Source: Nonomuraea spiralis
Lineage (GTDB): Bacteria > Actinomycetota > Actinomycetes > Streptosporangiales > Streptosporangiaceae
Direction of reading: 5' to 3'
Assembly (NCBI RefSeq): GCF_014648435.1
Contig: NZ_BMRC01000025.1
Coordinates: 79,205 to 143,204, forward strand
Length of the DNA: 64,000 nucleotides
In this document: positions 24,902-35,200 of the stretch, in pieces
Layout: every line of letters begins with the position of its first letter
How positions within the stretch are numbered: the first letter of the stretch is position 1
Position numbers and translations under genes: made by a program
Notes under the pieces: generated by a model
What the model was told of the DNA's origin: nothing
The model's input: the letters and a program-made list of their open reading frames with translations, nothing else
The model's database searches: none

Positions 24902-27331
24902 ATGGTCGCCGACACTATGAGGAACCGCTGGTTGTCGCCGATCGCCGTCGTGGTGCTGGCCGCCGTCATCGTGCTGGGGGCGGTGTTCGACCCGTCGGGG
25001 CTGGCGGCGCCGTACACATGGACCGGTGCCGATCTGCTGCCCGTCGCCGGGCTCTGGCAGGTGGCCGCGCCGGCCGTGTACGTGCCGCTGCTCCTGACGG
25101 GCGTCGGAGTGCTGACGTGGGCGGTCGCGCGCGGACGTGCCCCGCTGCGTACGGCGCTGCTGGTGTGGGGCGCGGTCGTGTGGTCGGCGATGGCGGCGAA
25201 GCTGGTGATGTCGCTGGCGATGACCTTCGGTGACGTGGTCTACCTCGCGTGGTCGACCGGCTTCACCGGCGTCAAGGCGGCGATCTTCGGCCTGCCGGTG
25301 CCGGCCGCCACGTGGCTCGCCCAAGTCCTGCGCCGCCGCTTCGCCCCGCCTCCTCCGGCCACGGCCGACCCGTCCTCCCCAGGGCCGGATGCCGGACCCG
25401 CCACCGACTCGGGGCCGGGGTGGGCGGCGGCGGGAGCGGCCGTGGTCCTGGCCGCGTCGGTCGGCGGGGTGTGGTGGGGCGGCTCACCCATCGGGTACGC
25501 CATCGGCGACTCCCCGCTGGCCCCGGCGCCCGAGGCGGGACCGCTGGGCTGCCTGGCCGCGGTCACCCTGCTGGGCGTACTGACGTGGGCACTGAACCGC
25601 CGGCTCGGTGGCGCCACCTCGCCGCGGGCCGTCGTGGCCGGGCTCTCCGCGCTGGGAGCGGCCGCGACGCTTGGCTTGGTGGAGGTGGCCATCGGGATCC
25701 CGGGCGACCTGGCGGGCGGCGACCTGTTCTGGGTCCCGGCGATCATGCTTCGCCTCGCCCCCGCGCTCTCCTTCGGCGCCCTCCTCGCCCTGGCGACCGC
25801 AGTGATCGTCGCCCTCCTGCCCGCCACCCAGCCGGTACGGGGAGCCGCCCTCACCCTGCCGCGTACCCGGATGGCGGCCGTCCTGGCCGTGGCGGTGCTC
25901 GTCCTGCCGCTCCTGCAACCCGGCACCACGACCGCGCAGCCACCGCGTACCAAGGGGCTGACGCTGTCGGCCGACCGCAGGATCGTCGACGCCGACGGCA
26001 ACGAGGTGCTGCTGCGCGGCGTGAACGTCAACCAGCTCGAAGACTACTTCCAGAAGCGTCCGGACAAGGCGGTGACGAGACCGCTCACCGAGGCCGACTT
26101 CGCCGGCATGGAACGGATGGGTTTCAACGTCGTCCGCCTCGCCCTGTCCTGGTCGGCGCTGGAACCCCGGCCCGGCCAGTACGACCCGGCCTACCTCGCC
26201 AGGATCTCCTGGGCCGTCGAGACCGCGGCCCGGCACGGCATGCGTACGGTCATCGACATGCACCAGGACGCCTGGGGGAAGGGCGTCGACGCCGCCCCCG
26301 GAACCACCTGCCGGAACGGTTCCCCGATGCACGGCTGGGACGGCGCCCCCACCTGGGCCGACCGCTTCGACGGCGCCCCCAAGTGCGAGTTCACCGGACG
26401 TGACATCTCCCCGGCCGTCGCCCGCGCCTTCACCAACCTCTACCAGGACAGGGACGGCATCCAGACCCGCCTGGTCGCCGCCTGGGGCATGCTGGCCGAG
26501 CGGTTCGCGAACGAGCCGATGGTCGCCGGGTACGACCTGCTGAACGAGCCGGGCTTCGGCGAGGCCCCGCCGGTCACCTCCGGCGTCCTGCTCGGCCGCT
26601 ACTACGACCGGGCGATCAAGGCCATCAGGGCGGGCGAGAGGCGCGGCTTCCCGCACCTGGTCTTCTTCGAGCCGTCCGTGCTCTGGTCGGGTCTCGGCTT
26701 CGAGGTCCCGGTGCCCAAGGACTTCACCGACGACCGGCTGCTCGTCTTCGCTCCCCACCTCTACAACGAGTCGATCACCATCGACCAGGGCACCGGCGTC
26801 ACCGTCACGAGCATCGAGCGCGGCTTCGAGCTGGCGAGCCGGGCGGCGGAGTACTACGGCGCCGGGCTCTGGTCGGGAGAGTGGGGGTGGTTCGGCGACC
26901 CCGCCTCGGCCCCGATCACGAGATACACCGACCAGGAGGATCGGCACCGCGTCGGTGGCGCGTTCTGGGTCTGGAAGCAGTCGTGCGGCGACGCCCACGC
27001 CGGTGCCGAGGATGAGACCGGCGGCAACCTCATGATCGAGGACTGTGCCACCGGGAAGGACCTGCCCCCGCCCGCCGCGTACGTCGCCGAGCTCTCGCGC
27101 CCCTACCCCCGTTCCGCCCCCGGCCGGCTGACCGGCCTGACGTCGGACCGGGCGAGCCTCACGGCCCGGGGCGAAGGCAGCGGGTGCGGCCTCGACGTCT
27201 GGTTCCCCGGCGACGCGCAACCAGTCGTCCGTGGCACCGGACTCAGGGACGTCGCCGCCCGGCGGGCGCCGGGCGGCTGGCGCGTCACCGCCTGCGCCTC
27301 GGGCCCCTACAGCCTGACCACCCACGCATGA
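24902..27331 (+). CDS. Membrane-anchored GH5 glycoside hydrolase, endoglycoceramidase-like
   Basis: An 809 aa fusion. Residues 1-340 hold eight or so hydrophobic helices (for example LSPIAVVVLAAVIVLGAVF; AAAGAAVVLAASVGGVWW; MAAVLAVAVLVLPLLQP). The rest is a GH5 catalytic domain like endoglycoceramidase: LLRGVNVNQLEDYF, NVVRLALSWSALEPRPGQYD, IDMHQDAWGK, acid/base Glu in DLLNEPGFG near residue 549, and nucleophile Glu in WSGEWGWFG near 660. It should hydrolyse a glycolipid or beta-glucoside outside the membrane. Most endoglycoceramidases are secreted, so the large membrane part is unusual. ATG 24917 is an alternative start. Confidence 0.82.
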   Translation: MVADTMRNRWLSPIAVVVLAAVIVLGAVFDPSGLAAPYTWTGADLLPVAGLWQVAAPAVYVPLLLTGVGVLTWAVARGRAPLRTALLVWGAVVWSAMAAKLVMSLAMTFGDVVYLAWSTGFTGVKAAIFGLPVPAATWLAQVLRRRFAPPPPATADPSSPGPDAGPATDSGPGWAAAGAAVVLAASVGGVWWGGSPIGYAIGDSPLAPAPEAGPLGCLAAVTLLGVLTWALNRRLGGATSPRAVVAGLSALGAAATLGLVEVAIGIPGDLAGGDLFWVPAIMLRLAPALSFGALLALATAVIVALLPATQPVRGAALTLPRTRMAAVLAVAVLVLPLLQPGTTTAQPPRTKGLTLSADRRIVDADGNEVLLRGVNVNQLEDYFQKRPDKAVTRPLTEADFAGMERMGFNVVRLALSWSALEPRPGQYDPAYLARISWAVETAARHGMRTVIDMHQDAWGKGVDAAPGTTCRNGSPMHGWDGAPTWADRFDGAPKCEFTGRDISPAVARAFTNLYQDRDGIQTRLVAAWGMLAERFANEPMVAGYDLLNEPGFGEAPPVTSGVLLGRYYDRAIKAIRAGERRGFPHLVFFEPSVLWSGLGFEVPVPKDFTDDRLLVFAPHLYNESITIDQGTGVTVTSIERGFELASRAAEYYGAGLWSGEWGWFGDPASAPITRYTDQEDRHRVGGAFWVWKQSCGDAHAGAEDETGGNLMIEDCATGKDLPPPAAYVAELSRPYPRSAPGRLTGLTSDRASLTARGEGSGCGLDVWFPGDAQPVVRGTGLRDVAARRAPGGWRVTACASGPYSLTTHA

Positions 27332-27355
27332 TCGAGAACGCCCCACGCTCGATCA
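27329..27355. terminator. Hairpin between convergent GH5 and murJ genes
   Basis: TGATCGAG-aacgccccacg-CTCGATCA, perfect 8 bp arms. The arms contain the stop codons of both convergent genes. A compact shared terminator is likely. Confidence 0.55.
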
Positions 27356-28924
27356 GATACGTGGGACGCGCAGCCCCGCCGTGAGGATGGTGAACTCGCT
27401 GACACGAAGAAGGCGGGCGATCAGTACGTAAAGACTGGCGCCGACGGCGGTCGCGGCGCAGACGACGGCGAACGAACCGCCCAGCCCCACGCCCACAGCC
27501 AGGCCGAGCCCCGCGGCGAGGACCGTGGCCACCGACATGCGCCCGTACGAGCTGAGCAGGCGGTGGCCGTCGATGCGGCCGATCCGGCGGCGTAGCAACT
27601 GTGCGACGATCACGAAGCCCAGGGCGTACGCGAGGGCCGTGCATGCGGCGAGGGCGACGACCATGTCCCTGCCCGGGACCAGGCGCGCCGCGACCAGGCT
27701 GAGGACGAGGAGAGCGGCGGAGACCACCACGCTGATCAGCGCGGGCGTGCGCGTGTCGCCGAGGGCGTAGTAGGCGCGCAGCATGATCTGGTAGCCGGCG
27801 AACGGCACCAGCGCCGGTCCGTACGCGGCCAGCACGACGCCGGTGAGGTGGGCCGCGGCGGGAGAGGCGTTCCCGTGCGCGAACAGCAGCACGGCCAGAT
27901 GCGGCCCCAGCAGCACGAGCGCGGCGGCCACGGGAACCAGGACCACGCCGGCCAGCCGCAGGCCGTGGGACAGGTCGGCGGTCACCTGGGACAGGTCCCG
28001 CCGGCTTGCCGCCCGGCTCATGCGGGGCAGCATGCCGGTGATCACGGTCACCGCGATGACCGCGTACGGGAGCTGGAACAAGGTGTACGCGTTGGAGAAG
28101 ACACCCACCGCCCCCGGCCCGGCCTGCGACACGAGACGGTTGACGACGATCAGCACGACCTGTGCGGCGGTCACCGACACGAGCGTCCATCCGGCCATCG
28201 CCATGATCCGGCGTACCGCGATGCCTCGCGGGTCGGCGCGCAGCCGCAGCGGGAGGCCCGCCCGGCGGGTGACGACCGCCAGGACGACCATCTGGGCGCC
28301 GACCCCGGCGCTGGTGCCGATCGACAGCAGCAGCATCTGGCCCTGGGGGAGGGTTTCCAGGTGGCCGGTCCCGCCGACCAGCAGGAACATCGCGGCGGTG
28401 GCGGTGACCACCACGTTGTTGGCCACCGGGGCCCACATGGGGGTGGCGAACCGGCCACGGACGTTCAGGATCGCGGCGAGGGTCGCGCTGAGGCCGTAGA
28501 AGAGGATCTGGGGCAGGAAGATCCGGGTGAAGTCGACGACCAGCGCCCGCTGGGCGGAGCCGAACCCGGGGACGGTCAGGTCCACGATGAGCGGGGCGGC
28601 GCTGATCGTCACGATGACGACCGCCGACAGCCCGTAGAACACCAGGGACAGCAACCGCTGGGTGAACAGGTCCTCGTCGACGCCGTCGTCAGCGGTGACC
28701 CGGACCAGCAGTGGGACCAGCACACTCGCCGCCGCGCCGCCCATCACCAGCTCGTAGATGCTGTTGGGGAGGACGTTGGCGGCGGTGTACGCGTCGAGCA
28801 GTCGCGTTCCCAGGCCGAGAGCGGCGACCAGCGCCAGCGTACGGACGAACCCGGTGATCCGTGACACAAGTGTGGCGATCACCATCGTCCGGCCGGTCCG
28901 TGCGGAGCTCGGCTGGTCCGTCAT
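27353..28924 (-). CDS. murJ: MurJ-like lipid II flippase (MOP superfamily)
   Basis: A 523 aa integral membrane protein with about 14 helices. The N-terminus (TMVIATLVSRITGFVRTLALVAALG) and the segments YTAANVLPNSIYELVMGGAAASVLVPLLVR and VFSNAYTLFQLPYAVIAVTVITGMLPRMSR are typical of MurJ/MviN, which flips lipid II for peptidoglycan synthesis. It may be an extra copy, because the main actinobacterial murJ usually lies near the origin with extra domains. AAGGAG before ATG 28924 fixes the start. It is 52 bp downstream of the sigma-factor operon. Confidence 0.85.
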   Translation of the reverse strand: MTDQPSSARTGRTMVIATLVSRITGFVRTLALVAALGLGTRLLDAYTAANVLPNSIYELVMGGAAASVLVPLLVRVTADDGVDEDLFTQRLLSLVFYGLSAVVIVTISAAPLIVDLTVPGFGSAQRALVVDFTRIFLPQILFYGLSATLAAILNVRGRFATPMWAPVANNVVVTATAAMFLLVGGTGHLETLPQGQMLLLSIGTSAGVGAQMVVLAVVTRRAGLPLRLRADPRGIAVRRIMAMAGWTLVSVTAAQVVLIVVNRLVSQAGPGAVGVFSNAYTLFQLPYAVIAVTVITGMLPRMSRAASRRDLSQVTADLSHGLRLAGVVLVPVAAALVLLGPHLAVLLFAHGNASPAAAHLTGVVLAAYGPALVPFAGYQIMLRAYYALGDTRTPALISVVVSAALLVLSLVAARLVPGRDMVVALAACTALAYALGFVIVAQLLRRRIGRIDGHRLLSSYGRMSVATVLAAGLGLAVGVGLGGSFAVVCAATAVGASLYVLIARLLRVSEFTILTAGLRVPRI

Positions 28925-28976
28925 GCCTCTCCTTCTTCGCTGATCAACAGGGTAGCCGTGAAGCGGGAGGTCGCGG

Positions 28977-30155
28977 TCATATCGCCCCGGGAGCGCCGGG
29001 CATGGCGATGCCGAAGATGTCATGCGCCCTGTACGTGGTGAGTTTCCTGGCCTCGCCGGTCCTGATGTTCAGCGCGTAGGCCGTGAAGGTCTCGTACGGC
29101 GGCGCGACCGCGTCGTCCGGCGCCGCCGAGGACGGTCTGCAGCGGACGGACGTCGTCAGGGCCGTGACCTCGTCGGCGCTGCGCCACGTGCGCAGGTAGA
29201 TCTGGCTGACGCCGGGCGACAGGCCACGGATGGGGAGGGTCTTCCGCTTCTTGCCGGTCAGCGGGTCCAGCAGGACGAAGGCCCCCGTCTTGCAGGGTTT
29301 CTCCATGGTGCTGAGATCCTCGACAGCCGCCACGGTCCTGCCGTCGGGGGCCAGGGGGCTGAAGACATAGTGCTGCGGCAGGATGACCGCCGTGGAGTCG
29401 CCCTGCGAGGTGGACGGCCACAGGTCGGAGATCGTTCGCAGCTGGGAGTTGGGCGAGTACTCCGCGAGGGTGATGGTGGCTCCGTCAGGTGACAGGCCGA
29501 TGGGGACGTAGCGGGCCGGAAGTTCGCGGACGACCCTGTCCTTCATGTCGAAGAGCAGCGCGGGCTGTTTGAACTCGGGGACCTTGCTGAAGGCCAGGTA
29601 CCGCCCGTCGTCCGACAACATCAGCCGCGTGATGCTGTACAACCAGGTCTTCGGGGGCAGCTCCATCGACGCCGTGGTCTTCGTGCCCGAATCCAGGTCG
29701 CGGACCTGGAAGGTGCCTTCCTTCGCGGCGTAGTACGCGATCCTGCGGCCGTCCCGGCTGATCGCCAGCGGGCTGTCCTGCATGGTGCGGCTCGGCAGCG
29801 CCTCCGGCACGCGGTAGGTCTTGCCGCCGCGGGTGACCACGCGCCACTCCCCCTCCTGGCAGCGTGACGAACCCTTCCCACCGCCCGGCCCGCAGTAGGT
29901 CTTGTACGCGTGGCTCAGCGGCCCGACCCCGCGCGCGGGCAGGTCGTCCTTGCCCGAGGTGGCCGGAGCGGGCGCCTGGGGCATCAGCCGTACGGCGAGC
30001 GTTCCGCCGAGCGCGGTGACCACGACCATGGCGGCCGCGAGGAGCGAGACCGCGGTACGCCGCCGGTGCTCGCGCGTGGCGATCGTACGTTCGGCCAGAT
30101 CCACCTGTGGTGACTCGGCGGCCAGATCGACGAGGACGTCGCGCAACCAGGTCAT
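28977..30155 (-). CDS. Single-pass membrane protein with beta-propeller-like outer domain
   Basis: A 392 aa protein. Residues 1-35 are cytoplasmic, one membrane helix follows (TAVSLLAAAMVVVTALGGTLAV), and the rest contains TolB/WD40-like repeats such as SPLAISRDGRRIAYYA, LMLSDDGRYLAFSKV, GLSPDGATITLAEY and PLAPDGRTVAAVEDL. It overlaps the upstream sigma-factor gene by 4 bp (ATGA). This pairing with a SigE-type sigma factor is common in actinomycetes, and the protein is a possible cognate regulator, although it lacks a recognisable zinc anti-sigma domain. Confidence 0.78.
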   Translation of the reverse strand: MTWLRDVLVDLAAESPQVDLAERTIATREHRRRTAVSLLAAAMVVVTALGGTLAVRLMPQAPAPATSGKDDLPARGVGPLSHAYKTYCGPGGGKGSSRCQEGEWRVVTRGGKTYRVPEALPSRTMQDSPLAISRDGRRIAYYAAKEGTFQVRDLDSGTKTTASMELPPKTWLYSITRLMLSDDGRYLAFSKVPEFKQPALLFDMKDRVVRELPARYVPIGLSPDGATITLAEYSPNSQLRTISDLWPSTSQGDSTAVILPQHYVFSPLAPDGRTVAAVEDLSTMEKPCKTGAFVLLDPLTGKKRKTLPIRGLSPGVSQIYLRTWRSADEVTALTTSVRCRPSSAAPDDAVAPPYETFTAYALNIRTGEARKLTTYRAHDIFGIAMPGAPGAI

Positions 30156-30673
30156 CGGTACGTCTCCTCGGTCTCCGAGACCGCGAGCCTCGGCGCGAGG
30201 CCGGGAGCCAGCTCGCGCAGCCGGGCCAGAGCGTAATGGGTCTGGCTCTTCACTGTTCCGATCGAGCAGTTCATCAGTTCGGCGGTCTCCCGTTCTGTCC
30301 GGTCCTCGTAGTAACGCAGCACGATCACCGCCCGCTGCCGAGGCGGCAGCCCCATGAGGGCGCGGCGCATGACGAGCCGTACGAGGGTGGAGTCCTCGCT
30401 CGAGTACGGCCGGTCGGGCGGTTCGGCTGTCGGGAACTCCGCCCTGACCCGGCGCCGGCGCCACGAGATTTGCTGGTTCACCAGCGCCCTGCGCGCGTAC
30501 GCGTCGGGGCGTTCGACGTCCGATAACCGGGACCAGCGCCGCAGCACCTTCAGCAGGACGCTCTGCAGCAGGTCCTCGGCCTGGTGGGCGTCTCCCGTGA
30601 GCAGGTACGCGGTGCGCATCAGCGATTGCTGGTGCGCGGCGACGAACTCACGGAAGCTGTCATTGCGATCCAA
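30152..30673 (-). CDS. SigE-family ECF RNA polymerase sigma factor
   Basis: A 173 aa ECF sigma factor. Region 2 is FREFVAAHQQSLMRTAYLLTGDAHQAEDLLQSVLLKVLRRW, and region 4 is LPPRQRAVIVLRYYEDRTERETAELMNCSIGTVKSQTHYALARLREL. The start is TTG at 30673, because AGGAG lies 5 nt upstream and the length then matches the SigE family of ~170 aa; a longer in-frame start at 30802 would add an unrelated tail. Its stop overlaps the ATG of the membrane protein downstream. It is divergent from the haloperoxidase-like gene at 30846. Confidence 0.88.
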   Translation of the reverse strand: MDRNDSFREFVAAHQQSLMRTAYLLTGDAHQAEDLLQSVLLKVLRRWSRLSDVERPDAYARRALVNQQISWRRRRVRAEFPTAEPPDRPYSSEDSTLVRLVMRRALMGLPPRQRAVIVLRYYEDRTERETAELMNCSIGTVKSQTHYALARLRELAPGLAPRLAVSETEETYR

Positions 30674-30845
30674 GACAACTCCTCTCGCCCGGTACCGACT
30701 CCGTGGAGGCGCGGAAGGTTCGATCAGCTCAGGAAAGTCGCCGCAGAGTCGAACCGCGGCTGGTTCGCTTTTCGGCTGTGCCGTTATCGAGTTTTCGCCC
30801 ATTAAGCCACTTAACGGCCATGGGGGGACAAGGTAATTTGCTCCA

Positions 30846-32132
30846 ATGCCTCAATCACGTGGTAGGCGCAGGCCGGTCGTCGCACGATGGCTGGCCGTCC
30901 TCCTCATCGCCGCCGTCATCCCGGCGGGACCGGGCTCATCAACCGCGTACGCGAACTCACAACCCCCCGAGAACGCCGTCATCGTCTGGGACCGCAACGC
31001 CCAAACCGCCATCTGGGACGTCGCCGGCCAGCAACCGCAGGTCCAGGCCCGCAGCTTCGCCATGGTGCACGGAGCCGTCTACGACGCGGTGAACGCGATC
31101 GCCGGCACCCCCTATCAGCCGTACCTGGTCGCGCCCCGGGCCCGCGGCGGGGAATCGACGGAGGCCGCCGTCGCCACCGCGGCCTTCCGCGTGCTGAATG
31201 AACTCTTTCCGGCCCAGCAGACCCGATTGACGACCCAGTACGACGAATACCTGGCCACCATCGCCGACGGCGCCGCGAAACGACGCGGCATCGCCGTGGG
31301 CGAGCAGGCGGCGGCCGCGATGATCGCCGCCAGGAAGAACGACGGGGCGTTCGGCGACCAGACCTGGCCCGTCGGCACCCAGCCCGGCCAGTGGCGGCCG
31401 ACGCCGCCCACGTCCGCCTCGGACGGGGCCTGGGTCGGCGACCTCAAGCCGTTCCTCATCCCGAGCGCGTCCATGTTCCGCACCTCGGGCCCGCCCGCGC
31501 TCACCAGCTCCCGCTACACCAAGGACTTCGACGAGCTCAAGCGGATCGGCGCGGCGAACAGCACGGTCAGGACGCAGGACCAGACGCAGGCCGCGATCTG
31601 GTGGCACGACCGGCACCTGGCCGAATGGGAGATCAAACGCCAGCTCGCCACGACGCGGCGGCTGAACCCCCTCCAGGCGGCCCGGATGTTCGCCATGGTC
31701 GACCTGGCCGAGGCCGACGCCACGACCGCCTGCTACAACGAGAAGGCGGCGTGGACCTTCTGGCGGCCGATCACCGCGATCCGCCTGGCCGACACCGACG
31801 GCAACCCCGCCACCGTGGCCGACCCGGACTGGACGCCGCTGCTCGTCACCCCGCCGCACCCCGACTACACCTCCGGGCACACGTGCTTCACGGCGGCCAG
31901 CATGTCGGCGCTGACCCACTTCTTCGGCAGGGACGACATCCCCTTCAGCGGCTACAGCGCCGATTCGGGCACCACCAGGACCTTCCGCGGCTTCTCCCAG
32001 GCCCTGGCAGAGGTCATCGAGGCCCGCGTGTGGGGCGGCATCCACACCCGCACGGCGGACGTGCAAGGCGCCAAGATCGGCGCCCAGGTCACCGCGTACA
32101 TGGTCAGGCACTACTTCCGGCCGAGGCGGTAG
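30846..32132 (+). CDS. Vanadium-dependent haloperoxidase/PAP2-like secreted protein
   Basis: A 428 aa preprotein with a signal peptide (RWLAVLLIAAVIPAGPGSSTAYA). The vanadate/phosphate pocket motifs are in order: KAAWTFWRPITAIR (Lys and Arg), PPHPDYTSGHTCFTAAS (Ser-Gly-His, near residue 337), and EARVWGGIHTRTADVQGAKIG (Arg and His near 396). It is the VCPO/acid phosphatase fold. Actinobacterial members may be phosphatases or haloperoxidases, and sequence alone does not decide. Exported. No regulator is in the same operon. Confidence 0.85.
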   Translation: MPQSRGRRRPVVARWLAVLLIAAVIPAGPGSSTAYANSQPPENAVIVWDRNAQTAIWDVAGQQPQVQARSFAMVHGAVYDAVNAIAGTPYQPYLVAPRARGGESTEAAVATAAFRVLNELFPAQQTRLTTQYDEYLATIADGAAKRRGIAVGEQAAAAMIAARKNDGAFGDQTWPVGTQPGQWRPTPPTSASDGAWVGDLKPFLIPSASMFRTSGPPALTSSRYTKDFDELKRIGAANSTVRTQDQTQAAIWWHDRHLAEWEIKRQLATTRRLNPLQAARMFAMVDLAEADATTACYNEKAAWTFWRPITAIRLADTDGNPATVADPDWTPLLVTPPHPDYTSGHTCFTAASMSALTHFFGRDDIPFSGYSADSGTTRTFRGFSQALAEVIEARVWGGIHTRTADVQGAKIGAQVTAYMVRHYFRPRR

Positions 32133-32266
32133 AGCCGGACCTTCAGGCGACTGACGCGTCCCGCTTCCGGCTGATTCCTCATCAGCCTCACGAGTGACGA
32201 GACCGAGCGAAGCACCGGCCACGATGGAGCGGATCTCGCGTACCTCTCTTCACGAGGAGACTGCCT

Positions 32267-35200
32267 ATGGGGAACGGCGCAGAGGGCTCGGACGGGAAGA
32301 CCGCGGGCGGCTGTGGAGAGGGGGTCCGGTTCCGGGTTCTCGGTCCGTTCGAGATCGTCGGCGCGCGCGGTCCCGTCACGCTCGGGGGGCCGCGGCAGCG
32401 TGCCCTCCTCGCCCGGCTGGTGGCCGCGGCCGGGACGGTCGTCTCCACCGACACCCTGATCGAGGACCTGTACCAGGGCAGGCCGCCGATGACCGCGGTG
32501 GGCTCGATCCACGTCTACGTGTCGAACCTGCGCCGGGTGCTGGAGCCCTCACGCGCGCCGCGTACGCCGCCCCGGCTGCTGACGGCACGCAGGCCCGGCT
32601 ATCTCCTCGCCACCACGGACGTCGACGCGCTGCGCTTCGGCGACCTGATCACGGAGGCCGAGCTGCGTCCGCCCGCGGAGGCGCTTCCCCTGCTGGAGGA
32701 GGCGCTGCGGCTGTGGCGCGGTGTCCCCTACGGCGAGTTCGCCGACGAGCTGTGGGCCGCCGCCGAGGTCAACCGCCTGGGCGAGCTGCGCCTGAACGCG
32801 ATCGAGTCCCGCGCCCAGGCGCTGCTGGACGTCGGCCGCCCGCAGCCGGTGATCCACGACCTGGAGCCCGAGACGGCGGCGCACCCGCTGCGGGAGCGGC
32901 TGTGGTGGTTGCTCACCCTGGCCCTCTACCGGTCGGGGCGACAGGCCGACGCGCTGGCCACGTTACGCAGGGCGCGGCAGGTCATCGCCGACCAGCTCGG
33001 CCTCGATCCCGGGCCCGAGCTGCGGGAACTGGAGAAGGACATCCTCCGGCAGGCACAGTCGATCACCCCTGCGCCCGAACGCGGTCCCGTGCGGCTGTCG
33101 CTCGTCCGTCCCGAGGCCGTACCGGCGGGGGCGCGCGGCGGTGAGCAGGCCGCCGAGGGCGCCGGGGCCGGTGAGGTCGTGTCCCCGGAGGCCGTGCACG
33201 CCCGGCGCGGGGTGCGGGGGCGGCTGATCGGCCGCGAGCGGGGGCTGGCGGAGTTGAAGGCGCTGCCCGGCTCGATGAACCACAACGGCGTCGTGGTCGC
33301 CGCGGTCAGCGGTGAGCCCGGCATCGGCAAGACCCGGTTGTTGCAGGCGTTCCGCGACGACTGCGTGGATCTGGGACATCTGGTGTTGTGGGGCCGCTGC
33401 CACGAGGGGGAAGGGGTGCCGCCGCTGTGGCCGTGGCTTCAGGTGTTGCGCGCGCTGGCCGGGACCGTGCCGCCGGCCGAGCGCCAGGCGCTGAGCGGGC
33501 TGCTGGACGACGACTGGCCCACCGGCCCGCCCCCGGCGAAGTCGCCCCACCGGAACCAGGCCGTCGCCCGATGGCTCGTCGAGGCCGCGCGGACCCGTCC
33601 CCTGGTGATCGTCCTGGACGACCTGCACTGGGCGGACTCCGCCACGCTCGAACTGCTCAGGGACGTCGCCGTGTTGTCCGAGGCGTACGCCGGCGACGCC
33701 CCGCTGCTGCTGGTCACCGCCTTCCGCGACGCGGCGCACGACGACAGGACGGTCACTCCCGGTGCCTCCCCCGGCGACGCCTTCAAGCTCTCGGTGGACG
33801 AGGTGCTGTACCAGCTCGCCCGTTACGACCTCGTACGCATCCGGCTGAGCGGTCTCGACGCCGCGCAGGTCGGTACGCTCGCCCGGGAGATGGGCGTCCC
33901 GGTGGACGGCTCCACGGCCGAGCTGCTGACCCGGCGTACCGGCGGCAACCCGTTCTTCGTGCGCGAGAGCGTCCGGCTGATGGCGCAGGGGCAGGGCCTG
34001 GAGGTCGTGCCCGACGCGGTGTCCGATCTGATCCGCTGGCGGCTGGCCATGCTCGGGCCGCGGGCGACGGAGATACTCCAGCTGGCCGCCCTGATCGGCC
34101 GGAGCTTCGATCCCGGCCTGGTCGTCGAGGTGTTCCGGGCCTGCTCGTCGTGGCCGGCGCAGACCTACGAGCTGCTCGACTGGGCCGCCCAGGCCGGGCT
34201 GATCACCAGCGGGGACGGGGTCATGACCTTCGTCCACGACCTGGTCAGGGAGACGCTGATCGCCGGCGTCCCGCCGCTGCGCAGGGGCGTGCTCCACCGG
34301 GGGGTGATGAGGGCCCTGTCGGCCAGGCCGAGCACCGACGTGACCGTCATCGCCCACCACGCCGTGGAGGCGGGGCCGCTGGCGTACCGGGAGACGGCGC
34401 ACTGGGCCCGCGCGGCGGCCGGGCAGGCGAGCCTGCGCATGGCGCACGAGGAGGCGGCCGCCTGGTGGGGACGGGCCGTCACCGCCCACGGCGCCTGCGA
34501 CGGCGACCCCGCGCAGCACGTGGAACTCCTGCTGCACCAGGTGCGCGCCCTGCTGGACGCCGGTGACGCGATGGGCGCGCGCGGGCTGCGTGCCCAGGCC
34601 CTGCGTGTCGCCCAGCGCGCCGAAGCGGACCCCGCCCTGATCACCCGCGCGCTCACCGCGCTGGACGCGCCCGCCATCTGGACGCTGCGCAACCCGTACG
34701 AACCGGTGGAACTGCGGCTGGTCGAGCAGTTCGAGGCCACGCTGCGCGCGCTGCCCGGGACCGACAGCGTCGAGCGCACGCTGCTGCTCGGCGGCCTGGC
34801 GCAGGAGCTGTACAACGGCAGCGACGACGACCTCCGCTGTCTGTCCCTGTCGGCCGAGGCCGTCGCGATGGCCCGCAGGATCGCGGACCCGCACCTGCTC
34901 ATGCGGGCGCTGAACGCGCGCGCGTTGTCCGTGCCGCAGGCGACCCACATCGCCGAGCTCATGGAGATCGCCGAGGAGCTGCACGACCTCGCCGCGCGGA
35001 CCCGGACGCCGGGCTTCGAACTGCTCGCCCACATGATGGACACCCACTACCGGCTGGAGATGCACGACCTGGCGGGCGCCGACCGGGCGGCCGCCCGCTG
35101 CGAGGCGCTGCTCGACGACCTGCAACTGCCGTGGCCGCGCTTCCAGCACACCATGTGGCGGGCCAACCGGCTCACCCTGGCCGGCCGGTTCGCCGAGGCC

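Noticed and set aside
30674..30802. N-terminal extension of the SigE-type sigma factor
   Set aside because: AGGAG before TTG 30673 and the family length support the shorter protein.
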